In this document: piece after piece, positions 56,981-64,000 of the stretch
Layout: each line of letters begins with the position of its first letter
Numbering within the stretch: position 1 is the first letter of the stretch
Source: Pseudomonas sp. MPC6
Lineage (GTDB): Bacteria; Pseudomonadota; Gammaproteobacteria; Pseudomonadales; Pseudomonadaceae
Assembly (NCBI RefSeq): GCF_006094435.1
Contig: NZ_CP034783.1
Coordinates: forward strand, 6,723,001-6,787,000
Direction: 5' to 3'
DNA length: 64,000 nucleotides
Notes under the pieces: generated by a model
What the model saw: only the letters and a program-made list of their open reading frames with translations
Told to the model about the DNA's origin: nothing
Database searches by the model: none
Translations under genes and position numbers: made by a program

Positions 56981-57026
56981 ACGTCCGCCATAATTTCCGC
57001 TGTTTGACCACTGAGAAGCGGTGCTA

Positions 57027-57041
57027 TTTTCGGTAACGAAA
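57027..57041. promoter_or_regulatory. Candidate GlpR operator 2
   Basis: TTTTCGGTAACGAAA has arms TTTCG and CGAAA with a four-base centre, the same spacing as a GlpR site. It lies about 50 bases before the glpT ATG, where a repressor would block transcription. Confidence 0.5.
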
Positions 57042-57089
57042 CTGTAACATTCGCATCCGCAGTCAAAACAAGAAATCTGGAGCTTTTGA

Positions 57090-58439
57090 ATGTTTGCTTT
57101 CTTTCGTCCTGCCGCACATCAGGCTCCATTGCCTGAAGAAAAAATAGACAACACCTACCGTCGCCTTCGCTGGCAGATCTTCGCCGGGATTTTTATCGGC
57201 TACGCCGGTTATTACCTGCTGCGCAAAAACTTCTCCCTGGCCATGCCCTACCTGATTGAGGAGGGCTATACCCGTGGTGAGCTGGGCCTGGCGTTGTCGG
57301 CGATTGCCATCGCCTACGGCCTGTCCAAATTCTTGATGGGCATCGTGTCCGACCGCTCCAATCCGCGTTTCTTCCTGCCCTTCGGCCTGCTGGTATCGGC
57401 CGGGGTGATGTTCATTTTCGGCTTTGCGCCCTGGGCGACGTCCAGCGTGACCATCATGTTCATCCTGCTCTTCATCAACGGCTGGGCCCAAGGCATGGGC
57501 TGGCCGCCGAGCGGGCGGACGATGGTGCACTGGTGGTCGCAGAAGGAACGCGGTGGCGTAGTGTCGTTATGGAACGTGGCGCATAACGTTGGCGGCGGCC
57601 TGATCGGTCCGTTGTTCCTGCTCGGCATGGGCCTGTTCAATGACTGGCGCGCGGCGTTTTACGTGCCGGCGGCGGTCGCCATGGCGGTGGCGGTGTTTGC
57701 CTTCGTGACCATGCGTGACACCCCGCAATCGGTGGGCCTGCCGCCGATCGAGAAGTACAAGAACGACTACCCGGAAGGCTACGACGCCAGCCACGAAGAA
57801 GAATTCAGCGCCAAGGAAATCTTCGTCAAATACGTGCTGCGCAACAAAATGCTCTGGTACATCGCCTTGGCTAACGTCTTCGTCTACCTGTTGCGCTACG
57901 GCGTACTGGACTGGGCACCGACCTACCTCAAGGAAGCGAAAGGCTTCACCGTGGATAAAACCTCGTGGGCGTATTTTTTCTACGAGTGGGCGGGTATTCC
58001 AGGCACGCTGTTGTGCGGCTGGATGTCGGACAAGATCTTCCGCGGCAACCGTGGCCTGACCGGTATGGTGTTCATGGCGCTGGTCACCGTGGCGACCCTG
58101 GTGTACTGGCTCAACCCGGCGGGCAACCCGACCGTCGACATGATCGCCCTGGTTTCAATCGGCTTTCTGATCTACGGCCCGGTGATGTTGATCGGCCTGC
58201 AAGCGCTGGAACTCGCACCGAAGAAAGCCGCCGGTACTGCGGCGGGCTTTACCGGGCTGTTTGGTTACCTAGGGGGTTCGGTCGCGGCCAGTGCAGCCAT
58301 GGGCTACACCGTGGACCACTTCGGCTGGGACGGCGGTTTCGTCTTGCTGATCGGCGCGTGCCTGCTGGCGATGGCCTTCCTCGCCCCGACCCTGTGGCAC
58401 AAACAAGTCGCCAGTCAGAGCCGCGAAGCACTCGCCTGA
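57090..58439 (+). CDS. glpT: Glycerol-3-phosphate transporter GlpT
   Basis: A 449-residue major facilitator of the organophosphate:phosphate antiporter family, the usual GlpT length, with twelve membrane segments. Conserved stretches are [37 protein letters not shown] (the phosphate-binding Arg/Lys), [20 protein letters not shown] and [19 protein letters not shown]. It takes up glycerol-3-phosphate, and in Pseudomonas also fosfomycin. The two GlpR-like sites upstream suggest repression when glycerol-3-phosphate is absent. Its last 25 bases overlap the end of the convergent chaC gene. Confidence 0.96.
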   Translation: MFAFFRPAAHQAPLPEEKIDNTYRRLRWQIFAGIFIGYAGYYLLRKNFSLAMPYLIEEGYTRGELGLALSAIAIAYGLSKFLMGIVSDRSNPRFFLPFGLLVSAGVMFIFGFAPWATSSVTIMFILLFINGWAQGMGWPPSGRTMVHWWSQKERGGVVSLWNVAHNVGGGLIGPLFLLGMGLFNDWRAAFYVPAAVAMAVAVFAFVTMRDTPQSVGLPPIEKYKNDYPEGYDASHEEEFSAKEIFVKYVLRNKMLWYIALANVFVYLLRYGVLDWAPTYLKEAKGFTVDKTSWAYFFYEWAGIPGTLLCGWMSDKIFRGNRGLTGMVFMALVTVATLVYWLNPAGNPTVDMIALVSIGFLIYGPVMLIGLQALELAPKKAAGTAAGFTGLFGYLGGSVAASAAMGYTVDHFGWDGGFVLLIGACLLAMAFLAPTLWHKQVASQSREALA

Positions 58440-59083
58440 TCGGCCGCTGATTTGCAGCGCTTGAGCCGCGCCTCCAGATTCCGGTCTGGCATGGCGTGGC
58501 TACGCAGGGCGCTGGCGGTCTGCTCGACATAATCGCGGGTAGTGCCGTAGCGCCCGCAAGCGTTTTCGAACACATGGCTCAGCACATGATCCGGCAAATT
58601 GCCGGCATAGCTGGGCAGGTGCCGCTCCAGTACGAATCCCAGCGCCTGAACCTGGCTGCCATCTTCAAGACGGCAGTTGAGCCAGTGCGGGCGATAGGAC
58701 GGGAACGGCATCTCGCGCTGCCAAAGGGAATACAGCGAAGCCTCGAGTTGATCTTCGGGCAGACGATAGGCGAAGCCGCTGCAAGAACCGCCGCGATCCA
58801 GGCCGAACACCAGGCCCGGCACTTCCGGCGTGCCGCGATGTTCGTGGGACCACAGATATAAACCGCGATGATAGCCATGCACCCGGCCGCGCACTCGCTC
58901 CACCGCCGGGCACTCAGGTCGCCAGATCAGCGAACCATAAGCGAACAGCCAGACCGGCCCGCCTTTATGGCGCGCCATGGTCGACTGCATCGAGGTGAGC
59001 AATTGTTCGTGCGTAAGCTGCGGTCCCAGATCGAGCCGCGGCGGATAAGGCGAATTCAGCAATGCAGTTTCAATAGCGCTCAT
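58415..59083 (-). CDS. chaC: Gamma-glutamylcyclotransferase ChaC
   Basis: A 222-residue ChaC-family enzyme that should degrade glutathione to 5-oxoproline and Cys-Gly. It has the substrate loop [14 protein letters not shown] and the YG(S) signature, [19 protein letters not shown] and [16 protein letters not shown]. Its 3' end overlaps the glpT 3' end by 25 bases, tail to tail, so the two messages are antisense to each other there. The long N-terminus before the domain (about 40 residues) is normal for the bacterial group. Confidence 0.9.
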   Translation of the reverse strand: MSAIETALLNSPYPPRLDLGPQLTHEQLLTSMQSTMARHKGGPVWLFAYGSLIWRPECPAVERVRGRVHGYHRGLYLWSHEHRGTPEVPGLVFGLDRGGSCSGFAYRLPEDQLEASLYSLWQREMPFPSYRPHWLNCRLEDGSQVQALGFVLERHLPSYAGNLPDHVLSHVFENACGRYGTTRDYVEQTASALRSHAMPDRNLEARLKRCKSAADQASASRL

Positions 59084-59422
59084 GGGATCAGGTGTTCGGC
59101 CTCACGGAGTTACAAAATGTAAAAACTTCGACCTATTAGAAGTTATAGCAGTAAATCTAAAGCAAAAAGCACTAAGGGTTGTATATCTTTGAATATCGCT
59201 TCAATCGATTAATCAACCTTCATCCATATAGCCTAATCCCATTTAAGAAATATTTTAAATACCAGAATGAAATAAGGATAAGCTTTCGGCAGGCATCTGT
59301 ACTTCAAAACTACAAGAAATTTCCTACCGAGTTGCCAGATTAATCATCTGGTTAGCGATGGGACCGCCCACGTATAACAGCTTCCACTGAGGCGCTCGCT
59401 TAGCCGCCTCCCGGGAGTCAGA
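59084..59422. other. AT-rich intergenic region upstream of the barrel-like gene
   Basis: About 340 bases, clearly more AT-rich than the surroundings, especially 59100-59300. It includes an inverted repeat CCAGAT-TAATC-ATCTGG at 59335-59351, a possible operator for the gene at 59423. No credible coding frame was found. Confidence 0.55.
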
Positions 59423-59905
59423 ATGAAGTATTCATGGATGTACGGCCTGTTCTTGCTGATCCAGACCAGTCACGCATTGGCCCTGGATACCGCCACACAA
59501 ACCGCAGACAAGGGCTTCTGGTATGCGCAGACCAGTATGTATACACGGCACTATTCGCCGTCCCCTGAGCACAATAACCAACAGAATCTGCTGGGTCTGG
59601 AACGCAACCTGGCCTCTGGGGCGATATTTGGCGCGACAACGTTTCGCAATTCGTACCGCCAGCGCTCGTATTATGCGTATGCGGGCAAGCGTTATCAGCG
59701 TTCCGACTATCCGGTTTACCTGAAACTCTCCGGCGGGTTACTCCAAGGCTACAAAGGCGAACATCGGAAAAAAGTACCACTCAATCACCTGGGGATAGCG
59801 CCGGTGATCATTCCATCCGTAGGGGTGCATTACGGGCCGATCGGTGCCGAGGTCGTACTGCTGGGCACCAATGCCGCGATGATAACCACCGGGCTGCGCT
59901 TTTAG
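59423..59905 (+). CDS. Small outer-membrane-barrel-like secreted protein
   Basis: A 160-residue protein with a signal peptide (MKYSWMYGLFLLIQTSHALA). The mature part has alternating aromatic/polar strands: KGFWYAQTSMYTRHYSPSPE, GATTFRNSYRQRSYYAYAGK, and a C-terminal strand AAMITTGLRF ending in Phe, the classic outer-membrane insertion signal. Homologues I recall carry the database name sn-glycerol-3-phosphate transporter, which seems wrong for such a small barrel; its position near glpT may explain the name. CGGGAG precedes the ATG. Function unknown. Confidence 0.7.
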   Translation: MKYSWMYGLFLLIQTSHALALDTATQTADKGFWYAQTSMYTRHYSPSPEHNNQQNLLGLERNLASGAIFGATTFRNSYRQRSYYAYAGKRYQRSDYPVYLKLSGGLLQGYKGEHRKKVPLNHLGIAPVIIPSVGVHYGPIGAEVVLLGTNAAMITTGLRF

Positions 59906-59919
59906 GCAGCCCGGGGCAT

Positions 59920-60888
59920 TCAGGAACGTGGCGCGTAAGCGAACACATCGGCGCGCATCTGGTGGGCATCCATTCCTGCTTCGACCAGGGCGTCCAGCGT
60001 GCCGTAGACCATCGCCGGAGAGCCGCTGGCGTACACATGCAGGGATTTGAGATCTGCAAAATCTTCGCACACGGCTTCATGCAACATGCCGCAGCGCCCC
60101 TGCCAGCCGCATTGATCGCTGACGACTTGATGCAGGAACAGATTGGGCAGTTGCAGCCATTCGTCCCAATGTTCGATGGCATAAAAATCTTCAGGACGAC
60201 GCACGCCCCAATACAGATGCACCGGGTGCTTGAAACCCGCGGCCCGGCAATGTTCGATCAGGCTATGAATCTGCCCCATGCCGGTACCCGCGGCGATCAG
60301 CACCAGCGGCCCCTCCGGCAATTCCGCCAGATGGGTATCGCCGAACGGCATCTCGATCCGCACCATCGAATTGCGCTGCAGTTGGTCGATCAGGCTCAGC
60401 GCACTGCTTTCGCGGGCCAATACGTGAATTTCCAGATCGCGCCCGCCATGGGGGGCCGAGGCCAGGGAGAACGCCGATTTCTCGCCATTCTCGCGCTCGA
60501 TCATCAGGTACTGGCCGGCGTGATAGCGCGGCGGTTTGCCGGCCGGTGCCCGCAGACGCACGCGAAAGGTATCGCCGCCGACGTCCCTGCATTCAATGAC
60601 CTGACACGACAAGCTGCGCACCGGCAATTCTCCCAGCGCGAGCACGCCATCCCACAGCACGATGCAGTCTTCCAGCGGCTCTGCTATGCAAGTGTAGAAC
60701 TCGCCATGATCGCGCACACTGCCGGTCTGTTCGACCCGCCCTTCGACCAGCAGTGCGGCACACACGTGGCAATTGCCGTTGCGACAGCTTTGCGGGCATT
60801 CATAGCCCAGGCGCCGCGCGCCATCGAGAATCCGCTCGCCGGGCAGAATCTCAAGCACTGCTCCGGAAGGCTGCAAGGTTACACGCAT
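59920..60888 (-). CDS. [2Fe-2S] ferredoxin-flavin reductase (CDP-6-deoxy-delta-3,4-glucoseen reductase-like)
   Basis: A 322-residue electron-transfer protein. An N-terminal plant-type [2Fe-2S] domain has ligands Cys35, Cys40 and Cys43 in SCRNGNCHVC and Cys67 in FYTC. An FAD-binding domain follows (YHAGQYLMIERENGEKSAFS), then an NAD(P) domain (LIAAGTGMGQIHSLIEHC). Its ATG shares a base with the ubiD stop (TGATG), so the two are translationally coupled. It may supply electrons or flavin reduction for UbiD/UbiX-type chemistry, but that link is only positional. Confidence 0.88.
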   Translation of the reverse strand: MRVTLQPSGAVLEILPGERILDGARRLGYECPQSCRNGNCHVCAALLVEGRVEQTGSVRDHGEFYTCIAEPLEDCIVLWDGVLALGELPVRSLSCQVIECRDVGGDTFRVRLRAPAGKPPRYHAGQYLMIERENGEKSAFSLASAPHGGRDLEIHVLARESSALSLIDQLQRNSMVRIEMPFGDTHLAELPEGPLVLIAAGTGMGQIHSLIEHCRAAGFKHPVHLYWGVRRPEDFYAIEHWDEWLQLPNLFLHQVVSDQCGWQGRCGMLHEAVCEDFADLKSLHVYASGSPAMVYGTLDALVEAGMDAHQMRADVFAYAPRS

Positions 60889-62354
60889 CAATCTATTCCT
60901 AACTGATTCCAGATGGCATCGATCCGCTGGGTCACGGCCTCGTCCTTGACGATCACCCGGCCCCACTCGCGGGTGGTTTCGCCCGGCCATTTATGCGTGG
61001 CATCCAGGCCCATTTTCGAGCCCAGGCCGGACACCGGCGAGGCGAAGTCGAGGTAGTCGATCGGTGTGTTGTCGATCATCACCGTGTCGCGCTTGGGGTC
61101 CATGCGCGTGGTGATGGCCCAGATCACGTCGTTCCAGTCCCGAGCATTGATGTCGTCATCCGTGACGATAACGAACTTGGTGTACATGAACTGTCGCAAA
61201 AACGACCAGACTCCGAGCATTACCCGCTTGGCATGGCCGGGATACGACTTCTTCATCGTCACGATGGCCATGCGGTACGAGCAGCCTTCGGGCGGCAGAT
61301 AGAAGTCGGTGATCTCCGGGAACTGCTTCTGCAGGATCGGCACGAACACTTCATTCAACGCCACGCCGAGGATCGCCGGCTCATCCGGCGGACGGCCGGT
61401 GTAGGTGCTGTGGTAAATCGGCTTGATCCGGTGCGTGATGCGCTCGACGGTGAACACCGGGAAGCTGTCGACTTCGTTGTAGTAACCGGTGTGGTCGCCG
61501 TAGGGACCTTCGTCGGCCATTTCGCCTGGATGGATCACACCTTCGAGGATGATCTCGGCAGTGGCCGGCACTTGCAGGTCATTGCCACGGCACTTCACCA
61601 GCTCGGTGCGATTGCCGCGCAGCAGCCCGGCAAAGGCGTATTCGGAGAGGCTGTCCGGCACCGGCGTCACGGCACCGAGAATGGTCGCCGGGTCGGCACC
61701 CAGGGCCACGGATACCGGAAACGGCTGGCCCGGATGCTTCTCGCACCACTCGCGGTAATCCAGCGCACCGCCACGGTGACTGAGCCAGCGCATGATGACC
61801 TTGTTGCGGCCGATCACTTGCTGCCGGTAAATGCCCAGGTTCTGCCGATCCTTGTTCGGACCTTTGGTGACGGTCAGGCCCCAGGTGATCAGCGGGCCGA
61901 CATCGCCAGGCCAGCAGGTCTGCACCGGCAGCATCGCCAGGTCGACGTCGTCGCCTTCGATGACCACTTCCTGGCAGATAGCGTCCTTGACGACTTTCGG
62001 CGCCATGGCGATGACCTTGCGGAAGATCGGCAGCTTGGACCACGCATCCTTCAGGCCTTTTGGTGGCTCGGGTTCCTTGAGGAACGCCAGCAACTTGCCG
62101 ATCTCGCGCAACTCGCTGACCGCCTCCGCGCCCATGCCCAGCGCCACGCGCTCGGGGGTGCCGAACAGGTTGCCGAGCACCGGGATGTCATAGCCCGTGG
62201 GCTTTTCGAAAAGCAGGGCCGGACCTTTGGCACGCAAGGTGCGGTCGCAGACCTCGGTCATTTCGAGCACTGGGGACACCGGAACCTGGATGCGCTTGAG
62301 TTCGCCGCGCGTTTCCAGACCGCTGATAAAGTCGCGCAAGTCGCGATACTGCAT
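60888..62354 (-). CDS. ubiD: 3-octaprenyl-4-hydroxybenzoate decarboxylase UbiD
   Basis: A 488-residue prenylated-FMN-dependent decarboxylase. Conserved parts: [40 protein letters not shown], the catalytic region [20 protein letters not shown] and [20 protein letters not shown]. It decarboxylates the ubiquinone precursor and needs the cofactor from UbiX encoded elsewhere. The stop codon overlaps the flavin reductase start. The start ATG lies at 62354 in a conserved [10 protein letters not shown] context. Confidence 0.96.
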   Translation of the reverse strand: MQYRDLRDFISGLETRGELKRIQVPVSPVLEMTEVCDRTLRAKGPALLFEKPTGYDIPVLGNLFGTPERVALGMGAEAVSELREIGKLLAFLKEPEPPKGLKDAWSKLPIFRKVIAMAPKVVKDAICQEVVIEGDDVDLAMLPVQTCWPGDVGPLITWGLTVTKGPNKDRQNLGIYRQQVIGRNKVIMRWLSHRGGALDYREWCEKHPGQPFPVSVALGADPATILGAVTPVPDSLSEYAFAGLLRGNRTELVKCRGNDLQVPATAEIILEGVIHPGEMADEGPYGDHTGYYNEVDSFPVFTVERITHRIKPIYHSTYTGRPPDEPAILGVALNEVFVPILQKQFPEITDFYLPPEGCSYRMAIVTMKKSYPGHAKRVMLGVWSFLRQFMYTKFVIVTDDDINARDWNDVIWAITTRMDPKRDTVMIDNTPIDYLDFASPVSGLGSKMGLDATHKWPGETTREWGRVIVKDEAVTQRIDAIWNQLGID

Positions 62355-62453
62355 GCGTGAGCCTCGTGTTGGCCGTGCCGTTCGGGGGTGGCAGTTTAGC
62401 GCCGAACCCCTCTATTCAGAACCACGAACTGGCGATTGATCAAAAATCAGATA

Positions 62454-62478
62454 GCAAAAAGCCGGGTTTCCCCGGCTT
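62454..62478 (-). terminator. Intrinsic terminator of rho
   Basis: On the minus strand AGCCGGG-GAAA-CCCGGCT is followed by TTTTTG. It lies about 15 bases beyond the rho stop and separates rho from ubiD. Confidence 0.9.
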
Positions 62479-62493
62479 CTTGGCCCGTTCGAC

Positions 62494-63753
<1,260 letters not shown>

Positions 63754-63950
63754 ATAGGAATGACGTAATCATTTATGGAGGGGGGAAATTAAGCTTTTGG
63801 CTTAATGAGGCCGCGCCGCAGAGAAGGCGACAGGATCGCGTACTAATTCGAAAAGGAGTGCGTCGGCGACGGCTAGCAGGGGGCAATGGAGAAACCAGTG
63901 CGGGGCCGAATGTACCACCTGAGTTTCGGAGCGTCTAGCCCTCTATAACG
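63754..63950 (-). promoter_or_regulatory. rho leader/upstream region
   Basis: About 200 bases between the upstream terminator and the rho start. It contains the hairpin ATTAAGC/GCTTAAT (63788-63806) near the start codon, which could affect translation initiation. I find no convincing leader peptide. Confidence 0.5.
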
Positions 63951-63981
63951 AAAAAGCCCCGCGAAGTGCGGGGCCTTTTTT
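63951..63981 (-). terminator. Intrinsic terminator of the gene upstream of rho (probably trxA)
   Basis: GGCCCCGC and GCGGGGCT form a stem flanked by T-runs on both strands. In Pseudomonas the gene upstream of rho is trxA, but none of its coding sequence is inside the window. Confidence 0.85.
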
Positions 63982-64000
63982 CGGACACTTTACGACGACG

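Larger units (their letters stand above)
56767..57089. promoter_or_regulatory. Divergent regulatory region upstream of glpT
   Basis: A 323-base gap between the TonB-C-domain gene and glpT. It contains two GlpR-like inverted repeats (56963-56980 and 57027-57041) on the glpT side. The left part holds no recognisable gene. Confidence 0.6.

Noticed and set aside
60993..62360. Plus-strand frame (455 codons) opposite ubiD
   Set aside because: Antisense shadow; no ribosome-binding site and no recognisable motif.

Overview
The window is high-GC, gene-dense chromosome from a Pseudomonas of the P. fluorescens group. Four things point there: the spu polyamine locus next to a HacB-type acylase; the ssuEADCBF-lsfA sulfonate/sulfate-starvation locus; a long block with the same gene content and order I remember for the argA-to-rho region of P. 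aeruginosa; and many Pseudomonas-type REP palindromes (TAGGAGCGAGCTTGCTCGC and relatives). I see no tRNA, rRNA, insertion sequence, prophage or CRISPR array.

Layout. 1-6 kb: partial alpha/beta hydrolase, membrane thioredoxin-like protein, penicillin-acylase-family enzyme, and a divergent GlxA-type regulator/HD-hydrolase pair. 6.2-16.7 kb: polyamine uptake and catabolism. The minus-strand set is spuA-remnant, spuB, C, D, E, F, G, H; spuI is divergent on the plus strand. The glutamine-amidotransferase gene spuA survives only as a 126-codon fragment without its catalytic half. 16.9-23.3 kb: a TetR regulator, then the organosulfonate operon ssuE-A-D-C-B-F and the 1-Cys peroxiredoxin lsfA. 23.4-26.7 kb: a possible structured RNA, then two tandem OprD-family porin genes with identical signal peptides and similar mRNA leaders.

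27.3-49.6 kb: argA and argE; a CYTH/CHAD triphosphatase; an Lrp/AsnC regulator diverging from a small ACT-like protein gene; an orphan GspE/PilB-type ATPase; a DUF2388 protein; the glycine cleavage genes gcvT-gcvH-gcvP; an iron ABC transporter with binding protein and fused permease but no ATPase; the ygfB-pepP-ubiH-ubiI cluster, with what looks like a decayed gene fragment between ubiH and ubiI; zapB-like and zapA; 6S RNA; ygfA; an unannotated-size 54-residue membrane protein; and an EVE-domain protein. 49.7-63.8 kb: an HlyD-RbbA-permease export operon, FliL-domain protein, quinone oxidoreductase, secreted TonB-C-domain protein, glpT with two candidate GlpR operators, chaC, a small outer-membrane-barrel-like protein in an AT-rich stretch, a translationally coupled ubiD/[2Fe-2S] flavin reductase pair, and rho.

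Most of the window is conserved core and I do not see a clearly new multi-gene system. The best leads are the gutted spuA, the three-stem RNA candidate at 23.4-23.6 kb, the conserved leaders of the twin porins, the whole-unit conservation of REP pairs including their spacers, the secreted TonB-C protein, and the gene remnant inside the ubiquinone operon.
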